From: Candidatus Eiseniibacteriota bacterium
GTDB lineage: Bacteria > Joyebacterota > Joyebacteria > Joyebacterales > Joyebacteraceae
Assembly (NCBI GenBank): GCA_030609605.1
Contig: JAUWBY010000060.1
Span: forward strand, 1-10,613
DNA: 10,613 nucleotides
Direction: 5' to 3'
Position numbers and translations under genes: made by a program. How positions within the stretch are numbered: the stretch's first letter is position 1; the number at the start of each line of letters is the position of its first letter. Positions 1-7,655 of this stretch are shown here, piece after piece. The notes beneath the pieces are model-generated. The model did not search any database. It saw only the letters and a program-made list of their open reading frames with translations, and was not told the origin of the DNA.

Positions 1-451
1 TGTTGAGCCGGCCGAGCCCGGATTCGGCGATCTCGTCTAGAATAACGTGAGTTACTCCAGAGAGCCCCCCCTCATATGGCCACGACGAGCGGCATGGGGT
101 CGCCCCGGAGCACGGAGAAGAGGATCCAACGGTGGTGATGAAGATGAAGGGCAAGAAGGCGGTCGGGACAAGGAACAGCTGGTGAATCACCGATGCGAAC
201 CGGCACACTTGACTTCCTGCTTGGCGACCGTGTGGACTAGGTGGCCGATGGCAAGGTCCTCTCGACGGAGGTGCACCTGCTGCGGCCACAGAGGATGTTG
301 GGGTAGCAGAAGGCGAAGTGCGGGCTTCGGACTGGACGGGCAATTGGGGCTTTGCGGAGAAGAGAGGGTGCGGTAGAATGACTTGCACGCAAGGGTGAAT
401 GCTGCGGAGGCTCCACGGCCCAGCGGCCAGCACAGATGGAGATAGGCACTC
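1..451. other. Gene-poor stretch upstream of the DprA-like gene
   Basis: I find no gene here that I can defend. One plus-strand frame is open from base 2 to a TAG at 38-40 and could be the last dozen codons of a gene entering from the left, but 12 codons cannot be identified. The longest open frame (about 47-376, +) has an Arg/Gly/Cys-rich composition typical of non-coding GC-rich DNA, and I see no convincing ribosome binding site for it. The segment may be decayed sequence at the edge of the island. The only regulatory candidate seen is the weak promoter near 352-379, listed separately. Confidence 0.4.
352..379 (+). promoter_or_regulatory. Weak candidate sigma70-like promoter for the DprA-PRTase pair
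   Basis: A TAGAAT hexamer at 374-379 matches the -10 consensus at 5 of 6 positions. TTGCGG at 352-357 (3 of 6 against the -35 consensus) lies 16 bp upstream. Transcription would begin near 386 and leave a leader of about 66 nt before the TTG start at 452. The -35 match is poor, so this is only a candidate. Confidence 0.25.
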
Positions 452-1141
452 TTGGATTTCGCGGAGTACAGCGCTGAGGGTCTTCTTGGGCCCCTGAACG
501 AGGTCGAGAGGAAGAACGCTCCGGCGAGGCTCTTTGTAGCCGGTCATCCGGAGATTCTCCGCTCGGGCGCTCGCGTCTCCATCGTGGGTTCGAGAAGGGC
601 CTCGAAGAGGGGACTCGACAATGCGCGAGCGCTCTCTGAGACGCTAGCCCAACAAGGCGTGGTTATCGTAAGCGGCCTGGCCGAAGGCATTGACACGTCC
701 GCGCATTGGGCGGCCATCGGCGCGAAAGGCCGTACGGTGGCGGTTCTCGGTACTCCACTTGACCAGTCCTACCCCGCGAGTAACCGCAGGCTTCAGGCGA
801 TCATAATGCGGGACCACCTCTGCATCTCGCAGTTCCCGCCAGGCTCTCCGTCTCAGCGAGGAAACTTCCCAATGCGGAATCGAACGATGGCCCTCGTCTC
901 CGACGCGACGGTGATTGTCGAAGCGGGGGAAGGGAGCGGTTCGCTCCACCAGGGCTGGGAGGCACTTCGACTAGGGCGGCCGCTCTTCATCTTCGAGAGC
1001 ATCGTGGAAAACACGCGCCTGACATGGCCGACGGATATGATGCGCTACGGCGCGCAAGTTGTTTCGCTCCGCGCGCTCGACCTGCTGTTTGAGTTCGTCC
1101 CTGAGAGAACAGGTGAACAAGCTGCAGCAATGCCTTTCTGA
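452..1141 (+). CDS. Short DprA/SLOG-family Rossmann protein, ShosA-like antitoxin candidate
   Basis: This 229-aa protein has the core of the DNA-processing protein A (DprA/Smf) Rossmann fold. Visible motifs are GSRRAS at 46-51, SGLAEGID at 74-81, a LG-x-LD-x-x-YP segment at 99-108, FPMRNR at 139-144 and GEGSGSL at 159-165, all in the family order. It is much shorter than competence DprA (about 300-400 aa): it lacks a separate N-terminal SAM-like domain and the C-terminal winged helix. That argues for an accessory role rather than RecA loading in transformation. The start is TTG at 452, supported by GGAG at 438-441 about 10 nt upstream; an ATG at 436 is out of frame. The gene overlaps the following phosphoribosyltransferase gene. 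A DprA-domain protein beside a PRTase is the composition of ShosTA, in which the DprA-like protein is the antitoxin. The family call is sure; the ShosA role is inferred from context. Confidence 0.85.
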   Translation: MDFAEYSAEGLLGPLNEVERKNAPARLFVAGHPEILRSGARVSIVGSRRASKRGLDNARALSETLAQQGVVIVSGLAEGIDTSAHWAAIGAKGRTVAVLGTPLDQSYPASNRRLQAIIMRDHLCISQFPPGSPSQRGNFPMRNRTMALVSDATVIVEAGEGSGSLHQGWEALRLGRPLFIFESIVENTRLTWPTDMMRYGAQVVSLRALDLLFEFVPERTGEQAAAMPF

Positions 1142-1781
1142 GCTTCGATTCGCATCCCTGCTCTTCTACTCCCCGCGTGGCACATCCGCCGTGTCCAAGC
1201 GGTCTCGGAACGTCCGGGACGCGGTGAAGCGTGACTCCGTCTGGCCCGGGCAGGACAAGCCGTTGATCCAGATTGCAGTAGAGCGGCTCAAGGCCGAGCT
1301 CGACGCAATCGGGCTTGCCGGGTTCTTCGGCCAGGATGTAGGGCTGGTACCGGCCCCGCGGAGCGCGCCACTTACAAAGGGTGCACTCTGGCCGGGCCGC
1401 CGGATCTGTGAGGAGCTGGAACGGGCGAAGCTAGTCGAGGACATCCTGAACTGCTTGGACAGGACGCACCCGGTGCAGAAGGCCGCATTCGCCAGTGTCT
1501 CGGGCCTTGCCCGGCCCACCGTGGCGGATCATCTGGCGTCTATGCAGTGCCAGAGCAGTCTCTTGGCGCCGAAGCGCCTGCTCGTGGTCGACGATGTGGT
1601 AACGAGCGGAAGCATGCTCATTGCTGCGGCCACATGTTTGCAGGGAGCGTTCCCGGAGGCGGAGGTGAGAGCCTTCGCACTTCTCCGGACCAACAGCTCT
1701 GGAGACGTCACGGAGATCCTGGAGCCCTGCAACGGAAAGATCTTCTACGATGGTGGGTCGTACGCTAGGAGAGAACCGTAG
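1113..1781 (+). CDS. ComF-like phosphoribosyltransferase, ShosT-like toxin candidate
   Basis: This protein of about 222 aa is a type I phosphoribosyltransferase. The PRPP-binding signature VVDDVVTSG is at residues 158-166, preceded by hydrophobic beta-strand residues, and an upstream VPAPRSAP segment is at 79-86, as in ComF-type PRTases. The acidic pair and the TSG loop are intact, so PRPP binding looks possible; the acceptor substrate cannot be read from sequence. I chose GTG at 1113, six nt after GAGAG (1103-1107), giving a 29-nt overlap with the DprA-like gene and probable translational coupling. A TTG at 1059 would add 18 residues that merely read the end of the previous gene in another frame. 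Next to a stand-alone DprA domain this matches the toxin half of ShosTA, a toxin-antitoxin pair with anti-phage activity. Alternative: a generic ComF-like PRTase with a nucleotide-salvage role. Its stop lies 26 bp from that of the convergent res gene. Confidence 0.82.
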   Translation: MNKLQQCLSELRFASLLFYSPRGTSAVSKRSRNVRDAVKRDSVWPGQDKPLIQIAVERLKAELDAIGLAGFFGQDVGLVPAPRSAPLTKGALWPGRRICEELERAKLVEDILNCLDRTHPVQKAAFASVSGLARPTVADHLASMQCQSSLLAPKRLLVVDDVVTSGSMLIAAATCLQGAFPEAEVRAFALLRTNSSGDVTEILEPCNGKIFYDGGSYARREP

Positions 1782-1786
1782 AACGC

Positions 1787-1808
1787 GCAGGGGATTGGAC
1801 CGCCCTGC
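1787..1808. terminator. Small inverted repeat between convergent genes, possible bidirectional terminator
   Basis: GCAGGG at 1787-1792 and CCCTGC at 1803-1808 form a perfect 6-bp GC-rich stem with a 10-nt loop. It sits almost exactly in the gap between the stop codons of the PRTase gene (1781) and the res gene (1808). The position is right for a shared terminator, but no T-tract follows on either strand, so intrinsic termination would be weak. Confidence 0.3.
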
Positions 1809-4495
1809 TATGTCTCCTCCTTGTATGCCCTGAAACCATCAGCCAACTGCCGGAATGACGTGGGGCGGTGCTTCTCGAAGCCTTCCTCGTCCACATAGAC
1901 GAAGTCATAGGTCACTTCCGACTGAACCCGGTTGATATCCTCACACCACTGCCGCAACCGCTCCATCTTCAGCGGCACGTCCAGATTCTCTTGCCCCTTG
2001 GTCTCCACAATGGTGATTTCCTTGGGCGACAGCTTGACGAAGAAATCCGGGTAGTAGTTGGAGATATCGCCATCCGCGTTCACGTAGTCCAACTTGAAAT
2101 GCACCGCTAGGTAATTCTTGGCGTAGGAGATCACATCGTCGCAGTCCTCCAGAAAGCGGGCGAACAGAAGCTCGAAGTGGCTGTCTCCAATGATGCGGTT
2201 GAAGACACTCTTCTTCGGCACGAGATACCCCTGGTCCTTCACTACGAAGGGACGAGTCTGCCGCAACTTGATGGTGTCACGGATCTTGGCATCACCTTTG
2301 TCCCGCACAGTGAGGGCGTTGATCGCCTTCTTGAAGGTCTCGATGAGCGTCTTTGTGGCCGCCAGCTCCGACAGGTTGCGCAACGTGTTGGGGTCTTCCA
2401 GTTCAATGGCTTGACCGAACAGCTCAGCCTGTACGAATGCCTTGATCTTGCCGTACAGCACATCGTATCCGCTGACCAGCCGCAGTTCCTTCATGATGGT
2501 CTGGGCGAAGTAACCGATCACGCTGTGGTAGTCAGCCACGCCTGCCGTATCGAGGATTGTGGTATGTGTCACCTCGCCCGTCGTGATGTCCTTGAAGACA
2601 ATCTCCCGCTGCTCTTCCTCGCTGAACTGCACATATGCGACGCGACGGTGTCCTAGCGCGCTGACTTCAAGGTCGGCGAGGTTCTTGTACTCCCGATAGA
2701 CTCGCGGCGTGAGCACCGGAATTCCTATGTCCAGAGCATCGATGTCCTTCTTCTCGTTCTCGTTATCAACTTCCACCACGAGTGGCGTCTTGGGTCCAGT
2801 GCCTTCACCCATCGCCCTGCGCTCCAGTTCCACGCCCTCAGCCTGTATGGATTCGACGAAGTCCATGAAGGCATCCGTGCCAACAACGCTGACATATTCC
2901 TCAAGGCCCCCAGGGTACATCTTGCGCAGCCCCCTTCCCAGCGTCTGCTCCGGCAAGATGTTGCTCTTGGCTGAGTACGGGCGCAGGCCCACGATGGTCG
3001 TCACATTGCGCACATCCCATCCCTCCTTGAGCATCATCACCGACACTATCGCCTTGTAGGGGCTGCCCTCGTCATCGATCTCAGCCGCCTGCTTCCGCAG
3101 CTTCTCGAGCTCGTCCTTGGCCTTGCCCGTCCTTGCCTCGGAGATTTCGCCGTTCCGCTTGGTGTGGATGACTAGAACTGCGTCCTTCAGGTCTGGGTAG
3201 TGGCCCTCTAGGTACTCCGCCACGTCATCGCAGTTGCGGGTGTCGTCCGTCATGACAAACAGGATGGCTTTCTTGCCGACCTTCTCATGTTCAGTGTAGG
3301 CCTTGCGCCACTCGATCACCCCCAGATCGATGTAGTCAGCGTATCTCTCCGTGTACTTCGCGCTCTGCCGTTCAGAAAGCTTCGCTCGACTGGCAGCGTC
3401 GGGCAGCACAGGGTGCTTGACCACGTTTTGGGAGATCGCCTCCACCAGCGGATAGTCGGCGACTGTCTGCACAAAGATGGCACCGTTGCTGTGCTTCGGA
3501 GTGGCGGTCACATCCAACTGCAGTGCCAGTGCGCCCCCCTTCTGGAGTAGTCGGTTCTGAATGTCATCGATGGACTTGAACCAGGCTAGTCTGCTGTCGT
3601 GGATGTGGTGCGCTTCGTCATTGAGCACCATCAGCTCATTGATGTCGCGCACGATCATGCCCAAGTCTACCTTGGAATCAGTGGTCGAGCCGGTGGGTCG
3701 CTTGCCGAGAAAGTAGTCCATCGTGTTCTCATCGTCTGGTGAGGGCGGGATGTCATCGCCGGCATAGACGCGATGGATGTTGGTCAGGAAGATATTGCCG
3801 GTGGGCCGAGTGATTCGCACCTCGTCCTGCTTGTGAAGGGTCAGCTGGAAGTCATCACGCCAGTTCCGTCCTCCGACTCCGTTGTCAGGAATCACTGGAT
3901 CCTCAAAGAAGATGCGTAGTCCCTGGAAGTCCTTGTAGATTCGGTCCAGGACGATGATGTTGGGGGTGATCACTAGGAAGTTCCGGGAGAGGTCCGATTC
4001 TGGCTCGTACAGCCTGTGGTAGAAACTCCATGCTAGCGCCAGGCTCAGCACCTTGGTCTTGCCGCTGCCAGTGGCCATCTTGACAACGAAGCGCCGCCAG
4101 GTCTCATCGAACATCCCTGCCGACACGATGCCGCTGCTGTCAAAACGTATCAGGTCGAATTTGTCCTTCACACCCGCCACGTCATGCAGATAGACGATGG
4201 TCTCCAGCGCCTCACGCTGGGCGAAGTAGTACTCAAACGTATCTAGCGTGCCATCGGCCTGTTCCAGTAGATGAGGTGTCTTGAACCACCAATCGAGCAG
4301 GCTCTTGCTCGTCTCAGTAGCTCCGACATAACCGCTGTCCCGGAACTCCTTCACCTTGCGTCGGAGCTCTGCGACCAGTGGTGGCATCAGCTTGTCACTG
4401 CTCGTTTCGCGAAAGGTCTCATCCGCTGGAAACCAACGTACGGCAGGGTCGAGAATCGCGTGCGGCGAATCGGGGAAGTCGGGGTGCAGTGCCAT
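1808..4495 (-). CDS. res: Type III restriction enzyme Res subunit (helicase-nuclease)
   Basis: This 895-aa protein is the ATP-dependent restriction subunit of a type III R-M system. It acts with Mod and cleaves DNA after ATP-driven communication between unmethylated sites. The N-terminal half is a superfamily 2 helicase: Walker A ATGSGKT at 141-147, Walker B DEAH at 293-296, and a following motif-III-like TATP. Motif VI QTLGRGLRK is at 517-525. The C-terminus has a PD-(D/E)xK nuclease: PD at 816-817 and E-x-K at 831-833, within PDFF and VETKG. All catalytic residues are present and the length fits the family (about 900-1000 aa). The ATG at 4495 is preceded by AAAGG with 9-nt spacing. A GTG at 4501, which overlaps the mod stop as GTGA, is an alternative start giving 897 aa, but its spacing from AAAGG is only 3 nt. 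Translation is probably coupled to mod. Confidence 0.95.
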   Translation of the reverse strand: MALHPDFPDSPHAILDPAVRWFPADETFRETSSDKLMPPLVAELRRKVKEFRDSGYVGATETSKSLLDWWFKTPHLLEQADGTLDTFEYYFAQREALETIVYLHDVAGVKDKFDLIRFDSSGIVSAGMFDETWRRFVVKMATGSGKTKVLSLALAWSFYHRLYEPESDLSRNFLVITPNIIVLDRIYKDFQGLRIFFEDPVIPDNGVGGRNWRDDFQLTLHKQDEVRITRPTGNIFLTNIHRVYAGDDIPPSPDDENTMDYFLGKRPTGSTTDSKVDLGMIVRDINELMVLNDEAHHIHDSRLAWFKSIDDIQNRLLQKGGALALQLDVTATPKHSNGAIFVQTVADYPLVEAISQNVVKHPVLPDAASRAKLSERQSAKYTERYADYIDLGVIEWRKAYTEHEKVGKKAILFVMTDDTRNCDDVAEYLEGHYPDLKDAVLVIHTKRNGEISEARTGKAKDELEKLRKQAAEIDDEGSPYKAIVSVMMLKEGWDVRNVTTIVGLRPYSAKSNILPEQTLGRGLRKMYPGGLEEYVSVVGTDAFMDFVESIQAEGVELERRAMGEGTGPKTPLVVEVDNENEKKDIDALDIGIPVLTPRVYREYKNLADLEVSALGHRRVAYVQFSEEEQREIVFKDITTGEVTHTTILDTAGVADYHSVIGYFAQTIMKELRLVSGYDVLYGKIKAFVQAELFGQAIELEDPNTLRNLSELAATKTLIETFKKAINALTVRDKGDAKIRDTIKLRQTRPFVVKDQGYLVPKKSVFNRIIGDSHFELLFARFLEDCDDVISYAKNYLAVHFKLDYVNADGDISNYYPDFFVKLSPKEITIVETKGQENLDVPLKMERLRQWCEDINRVQSEVTYDFVYVDEEGFEKHRPTSFRQLADGFRAYKEET

Positions 4496-4497
4496 TG

Positions 4498-6729
4498 TCA
4501 CTTGCCTTTCACGTTGACGTCAACAATCGTCATTGTGTCGTTGCCGAAGATGTCCACTACCTTGACCGCGACCCTTCGGCGGCCCGGCGTGCATTCATGC
4601 CCCACACTGGTCAGTTCGAGTGAGCGGTTCTTCTTGGTGCGGAACGACTGCCATTCGTTCTCGAAGATGTAGTCCCCGGTCCACTGCTCTTTCCACTCGC
4701 CGGTGTCGGAGTCCTGTACCCGGATGATCTCGCGTTTGCTCTCGAAGTCGAAGTCCACCGACCAGTAGTCGATCCAGTCTGTCCAGTGCTTGGTAAGTGT
4801 CTCGCGAGTGACGATGCCGTCCTTGTCCTTGCTCACTTTGACGATCTGGCCCCTCTCGACCACGATCTTGCTCCGTTTGTTCTGCAGTGTTGCCTCGGCG
4901 TTGGCAATCGAGTCCTGCGAGTAGAAGACTGAGAAGTCTGTCAATTCCACAGCCACAGTGAGCGCTGTGCCTCTCTTGCCGTTCTTCACTAGGGGCTTGA
5001 CCTCGATGTACGACACGTCGTGAAAGACAACTTGGTTCTTCTCTACGGCACGCTTGTCGAATACCTCCGCTGGGATGTACTTGGGCGCGATGTCGATGCC
5101 CTTGCCTCGCGCCTCGTCCAGTACATTCGGAAACAGCCCCATCTCGAACTCGAAGCCGAGGATATCCACTTTCGTAATGTGCTTCTTGCGGCACTCGAGG
5201 ATGATCTCCTCGACGAACAGCCGCGTAACCGGCAGGTTGACCGGTCCGACCACGACCAGCCGCCCTGCCTTCTTGCCGTGAAACGTGCCGAAGCCCTCGG
5301 TTTTCTCAGCCCGGTAGGCCCGGAGAATCAGGTCAAGGAACGCTGCTTCCTTGGCCACGATCTGCTGCCGCTTTTCTTCCTCGCGTAAGTTGGGGTTGAC
5401 CCCGATGTAGTGCTGGCGCTCGTACTTGCCCAGGTTGAGGATCTCAAACGCCCGGTAGTCCTTGCCCTCAGCCTTGAGCGTGCGCTGGACACCAATCATC
5501 CGCTTGCGCGTGGTGTGGATGGCGAACTTGCCCAAGTCAGCGATAATCCACTTGCGTCCAAGCTGCTCCGCCATTGCTGCCGTGGTGCCTGAGCCGCAGA
5601 AGAAATCGGCTACGAGGTCGCCTTCGTTGGAGGAGGCGCGGATGATGCGTTCGAGCAAGGCTTCGGGCTTTTGGGTGGGGTATGAGAGATTCTCTCTGCT
5701 ACCAGCTGCCAAGCCAAGCGATGTTATCTCCCACACATCTGGAATCTTCTTGGGCTTCAGCAGCGTTTTGCCGTTCGGCGACACTTCAAGAAACTTCTTG
5801 ATTCTCGGCGTCCCGGACGACGTCCACGCTATTTTCCCTTCGCTATCGAGGCGCCGAATGCTGGCGTCAGTATAATCGCCCTTGGGTATTGTGTAATAGA
5901 ATCGTCCGTCTTCGTCCCTCTTATACTTGGACGCATCAAGCGGCTCTTCCTCGAAGTACATCAGCTCGTAGCCTCTATTGCTGCTGATGTTCTTTGCGTA
6001 CCGGAATATGGTGTCGTGCTTCGATGCGAATTTGAGAGGGCTGGGAGACTGAGGGCCTTCATACCGCCACACCACCTCATTCACGAAGTTGCTCCGCATG
6101 AGTATCTCATCAAGAATCAGTCTGACATACCCGCTCACCCTCCAATCACAATGCACATAAATACTCCCGTCCTCGGCCAGCAAGTCTCGCATTAGCACCA
6201 GCCGTTCGTAGATCATAGCGATGTAGGAATCCGCGCCCTTGCCCCAGGTGTCGCGGTAGGCGATCTCTTCCAGGATGTTGGGCTTCTTGGTGAAGGTGTT
6301 GTCGCCGATCTCGATGTCTACAGAGAAGTCTGCACCCACGTCGAAAGGCGGGTCGATGTAGATCAGCTTGAGTCCGCCCTGCTTCTCGATCTCCTCGCGC
6401 AGCGGGCCGTTCTTGAGGGATGACAGGATGATCCTATTGTCGCCCCAGATGAGCTTGTTCGTCCACCCACTGATCTGACGACCGCGCTCGTCGAAGAGCC
6501 CGAACTGAGGAGTGGTATCCTCGGGCCTCTCGGCACGCGGCTCGTCCACCTGCTCGATCACCTGGAAGGGTAAGACGATATTGGAGACTTCGCTGGTCTT
6601 GCCATTCCAAACGAGTTCCACCTCACGCTTCTCCTCGAAGAGCAGAAAGCGGTACTTGTCTGGGAGGGGCTTGTCAGCCTCCAGATACCTGATGATCTCT
6701 TGCTGCTCCTGTTCAGTGAGTCGTGGCAT
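4498..6729 (-). CDS. mod: Type III DNA methyltransferase Mod subunit (N6-adenine, beta class)
   Basis: This 743-aa protein is the modification and recognition subunit of the type III system. It transfers a methyl group from S-adenosylmethionine to adenine N6 in an asymmetric site and gives specificity to the Mod-Res complex. Catalytic motif IV, DPPF, is at 126-129. The SAM-binding motif I, FFCGSG, is at 376-381, preceded by PTQKP at 351-355. Catalytic motif before SAM motif is the beta-class order. The target recognition domain should lie between them (roughly residues 200-345), and that DNA is visibly more AT-rich than the rest of the gene. The long C-terminal region (about 460-743) is expected to include dimer and Res contacts. 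The start is ATG at 6729, with AGAGGA five nt upstream (6740-6735). The TGA stop at 4500-4498 is 2 nt from the res ATG. No simple-sequence repeat suggesting phase variation was seen. Confidence 0.96.
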   Translation of the reverse strand: MPRLTEQEQQEIIRYLEADKPLPDKYRFLLFEEKREVELVWNGKTSEVSNIVLPFQVIEQVDEPRAERPEDTTPQFGLFDERGRQISGWTNKLIWGDNRIILSSLKNGPLREEIEKQGGLKLIYIDPPFDVGADFSVDIEIGDNTFTKKPNILEEIAYRDTWGKGADSYIAMIYERLVLMRDLLAEDGSIYVHCDWRVSGYVRLILDEILMRSNFVNEVVWRYEGPQSPSPLKFASKHDTIFRYAKNISSNRGYELMYFEEEPLDASKYKRDEDGRFYYTIPKGDYTDASIRRLDSEGKIAWTSSGTPRIKKFLEVSPNGKTLLKPKKIPDVWEITSLGLAAGSRENLSYPTQKPEALLERIIRASSNEGDLVADFFCGSGTTAAMAEQLGRKWIIADLGKFAIHTTRKRMIGVQRTLKAEGKDYRAFEILNLGKYERQHYIGVNPNLREEEKRQQIVAKEAAFLDLILRAYRAEKTEGFGTFHGKKAGRLVVVGPVNLPVTRLFVEEIILECRKKHITKVDILGFEFEMGLFPNVLDEARGKGIDIAPKYIPAEVFDKRAVEKNQVVFHDVSYIEVKPLVKNGKRGTALTVAVELTDFSVFYSQDSIANAEATLQNKRSKIVVERGQIVKVSKDKDGIVTRETLTKHWTDWIDYWSVDFDFESKREIIRVQDSDTGEWKEQWTGDYIFENEWQSFRTKKNRSLELTSVGHECTPGRRRVAVKVVDIFGNDTMTIVDVNVKGK

Positions 6730-6747
6730 GGGTGTCCTCTCTCGCTA

Positions 6748-6782
6748 GCAGTACTGCACCCGCGCGGGGCCGCGAGGCGCGG
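6748..6782. promoter_or_regulatory. Three adjacent palindromes in the mod leader, candidate operator or RNA structure
   Basis: Just upstream of the mod ribosome binding site (6740-6735) lie three consecutive self-complementary elements: GCAGTACTGC (6748-6757, perfect), CCCGCGCGGG (6759-6768, perfect), and CCGCG-AGG-CGCGG (6770-6782, 5-bp stem with 3-nt loop). They are separated by single bases. They occupy the 104-bp gap between the Abi-family gene and mod. On RNA they could form stacked hairpins; on DNA they could be operator half-sites. No T-tract follows, so a plain intrinsic terminator is unlikely. The palindromes are direct observation; the regulatory role is inference. Confidence 0.4.
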
Positions 6783-6833
6783 CAGAAAGCTCAGTTGACA
6801 GCGCACCGTTCACCCCTTGAATGCGTGCGCTGG

Positions 6834-7655
6834 TTAGACCTCCAGTCCCTCGCGCGCTGCCTGCGTCTCCAGCAAGAACCGACACAGCGCGACCCCAGCA
6901 CCGACAACTAGTCGTGCGTGCCTCGTACGCAGGCCTCCGCGATTCCGACCGTGCCCGTGCCCAGTACCATAGAGATTGCGCAGCTCCGCGACACCGACGA
7001 CTACGGACCCGATGCTGCCGAGTGTGCGTCGAATGATCTCCGCACCCTTCTTGGTTTCCTCAACGTCTCCTGGGATCAACTGCAGGGCACCCTGAACTCG
7101 CTTGAGGAGCTTGGGGACGTCCTCATGCCGATCGTACGGAGTGCCTCTAGCATCGAGGATGGTCTTCAGGACCGCCTCGACAAGCTCCTTGGTAGATCCG
7201 ATTGCGAGCGCGGGGTCAGAGTCAATCGAGCTGTTGATTCGATCGACGTAGCGATCCAGATGGTCACAGTCGAGCGATCCAGAAGAAACAGAAGCCACGA
7301 TGTCTGCATCAAGCCCCGTGGCCACAATGCGCGAGCCCTCGTACTCGTAGCCGTCGCGTTCGAGCAAGCGCTTGAAACGAGTCAACTGACTGGGATCTCT
7401 ATCAACGACATCGAGCATGATGTCTTCGTACACGTTGAGGATCTTCTGAACATCCGTTGGGTTTGACCAGTCGATCGAGGCGTAGTACTCCTCGACAAGC
7501 GACCGGCGATCCCCACCCGGAAGCTGAGAGGCTGGAACCGATCCCAACGCAACTCCGCGGTCGTCGAACAGCTCCCGAATAACTCGAAGAGGAGAGCCAA
7601 CGAGCCACTCGCGGAACTCGCTCCGTGTCTTCTTGCTTACCAGACCACCACTCAT
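6834..7655 (-). CDS. Abortive infection family protein with C-terminal Abi_C-type domain
   Basis: This 273-aa protein resembles abortive-infection proteins with the Abi_C domain (Pfam PF14355). The N-terminal part (about 10-110) has conserved-looking helical features, including RRSLVEEYYASIDW at 50-63, which I recall from the same family. The C-terminal half includes DPALAIGSTKELVE at 147-160, and then ELRNLYGTGHG at 224-234, which is the family's hallmark. R226 and H233 form an R-x6-H pair like the active site of HEPN ribonucleases, so RNA cleavage is plausible but unproven. The start is ATG at 7655, with AAGGAG four nt upstream. An open frame continues to 8009, but its extra 118 codons have no family resemblance or better start. 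It lies upstream of and in the same direction as mod-res, with a 104-bp gap, so co-transcription is possible. Likely role: growth arrest or suicide upon phage infection. Confidence 0.85.
   Translation of the reverse strand: MSGGLVSKKTRSEFREWLVGSPLRVIRELFDDRGVALGSVPASQLPGGDRRSLVEEYYASIDWSNPTDVQKILNVYEDIMLDVVDRDPSQLTRFKRLLERDGYEYEGSRIVATGLDADIVASVSSGSLDCDHLDRYVDRINSSIDSDPALAIGSTKELVEAVLKTILDARGTPYDRHEDVPKLLKRVQGALQLIPGDVEETKKGAEIIRRTLGSIGSVVVGVAELRNLYGTGHGHGRNRGGLRTRHARLVVGAGVALCRFLLETQAAREGLEV

Noticed and set aside
47..376. 109-aa plus-strand open frame before the DprA-like gene
   Set aside because: Arg/Gly/Cys-rich composition, no family resemblance and no clear ribosome binding site; typical chance frame in GC-rich DNA.
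1059..1112. TTG-started N-terminal extension of the PRTase
   Set aside because: The 18 extra residues read through the coding end of the DprA-like gene and look compositionally random; GTG 1113 has a better-placed ribosome binding site.
452..1141. Housekeeping competence dprA
   Set aside because: The protein is only the Rossmann core, lacks the usual end domains, and is overlapped by a PRTase gene in a defence context.
2177..2656. 159-aa plus-strand open frame antisense to res
   Set aside because: It is a mirror frame of an intact, motif-verified res gene and has no independent start signal or homology.
6795..6800. Perfect TTGACA on the plus strand as a promoter
   Set aside because: No acceptable -10 at 16-18 bp, and no plus-strand gene lies downstream until about 8 kb.
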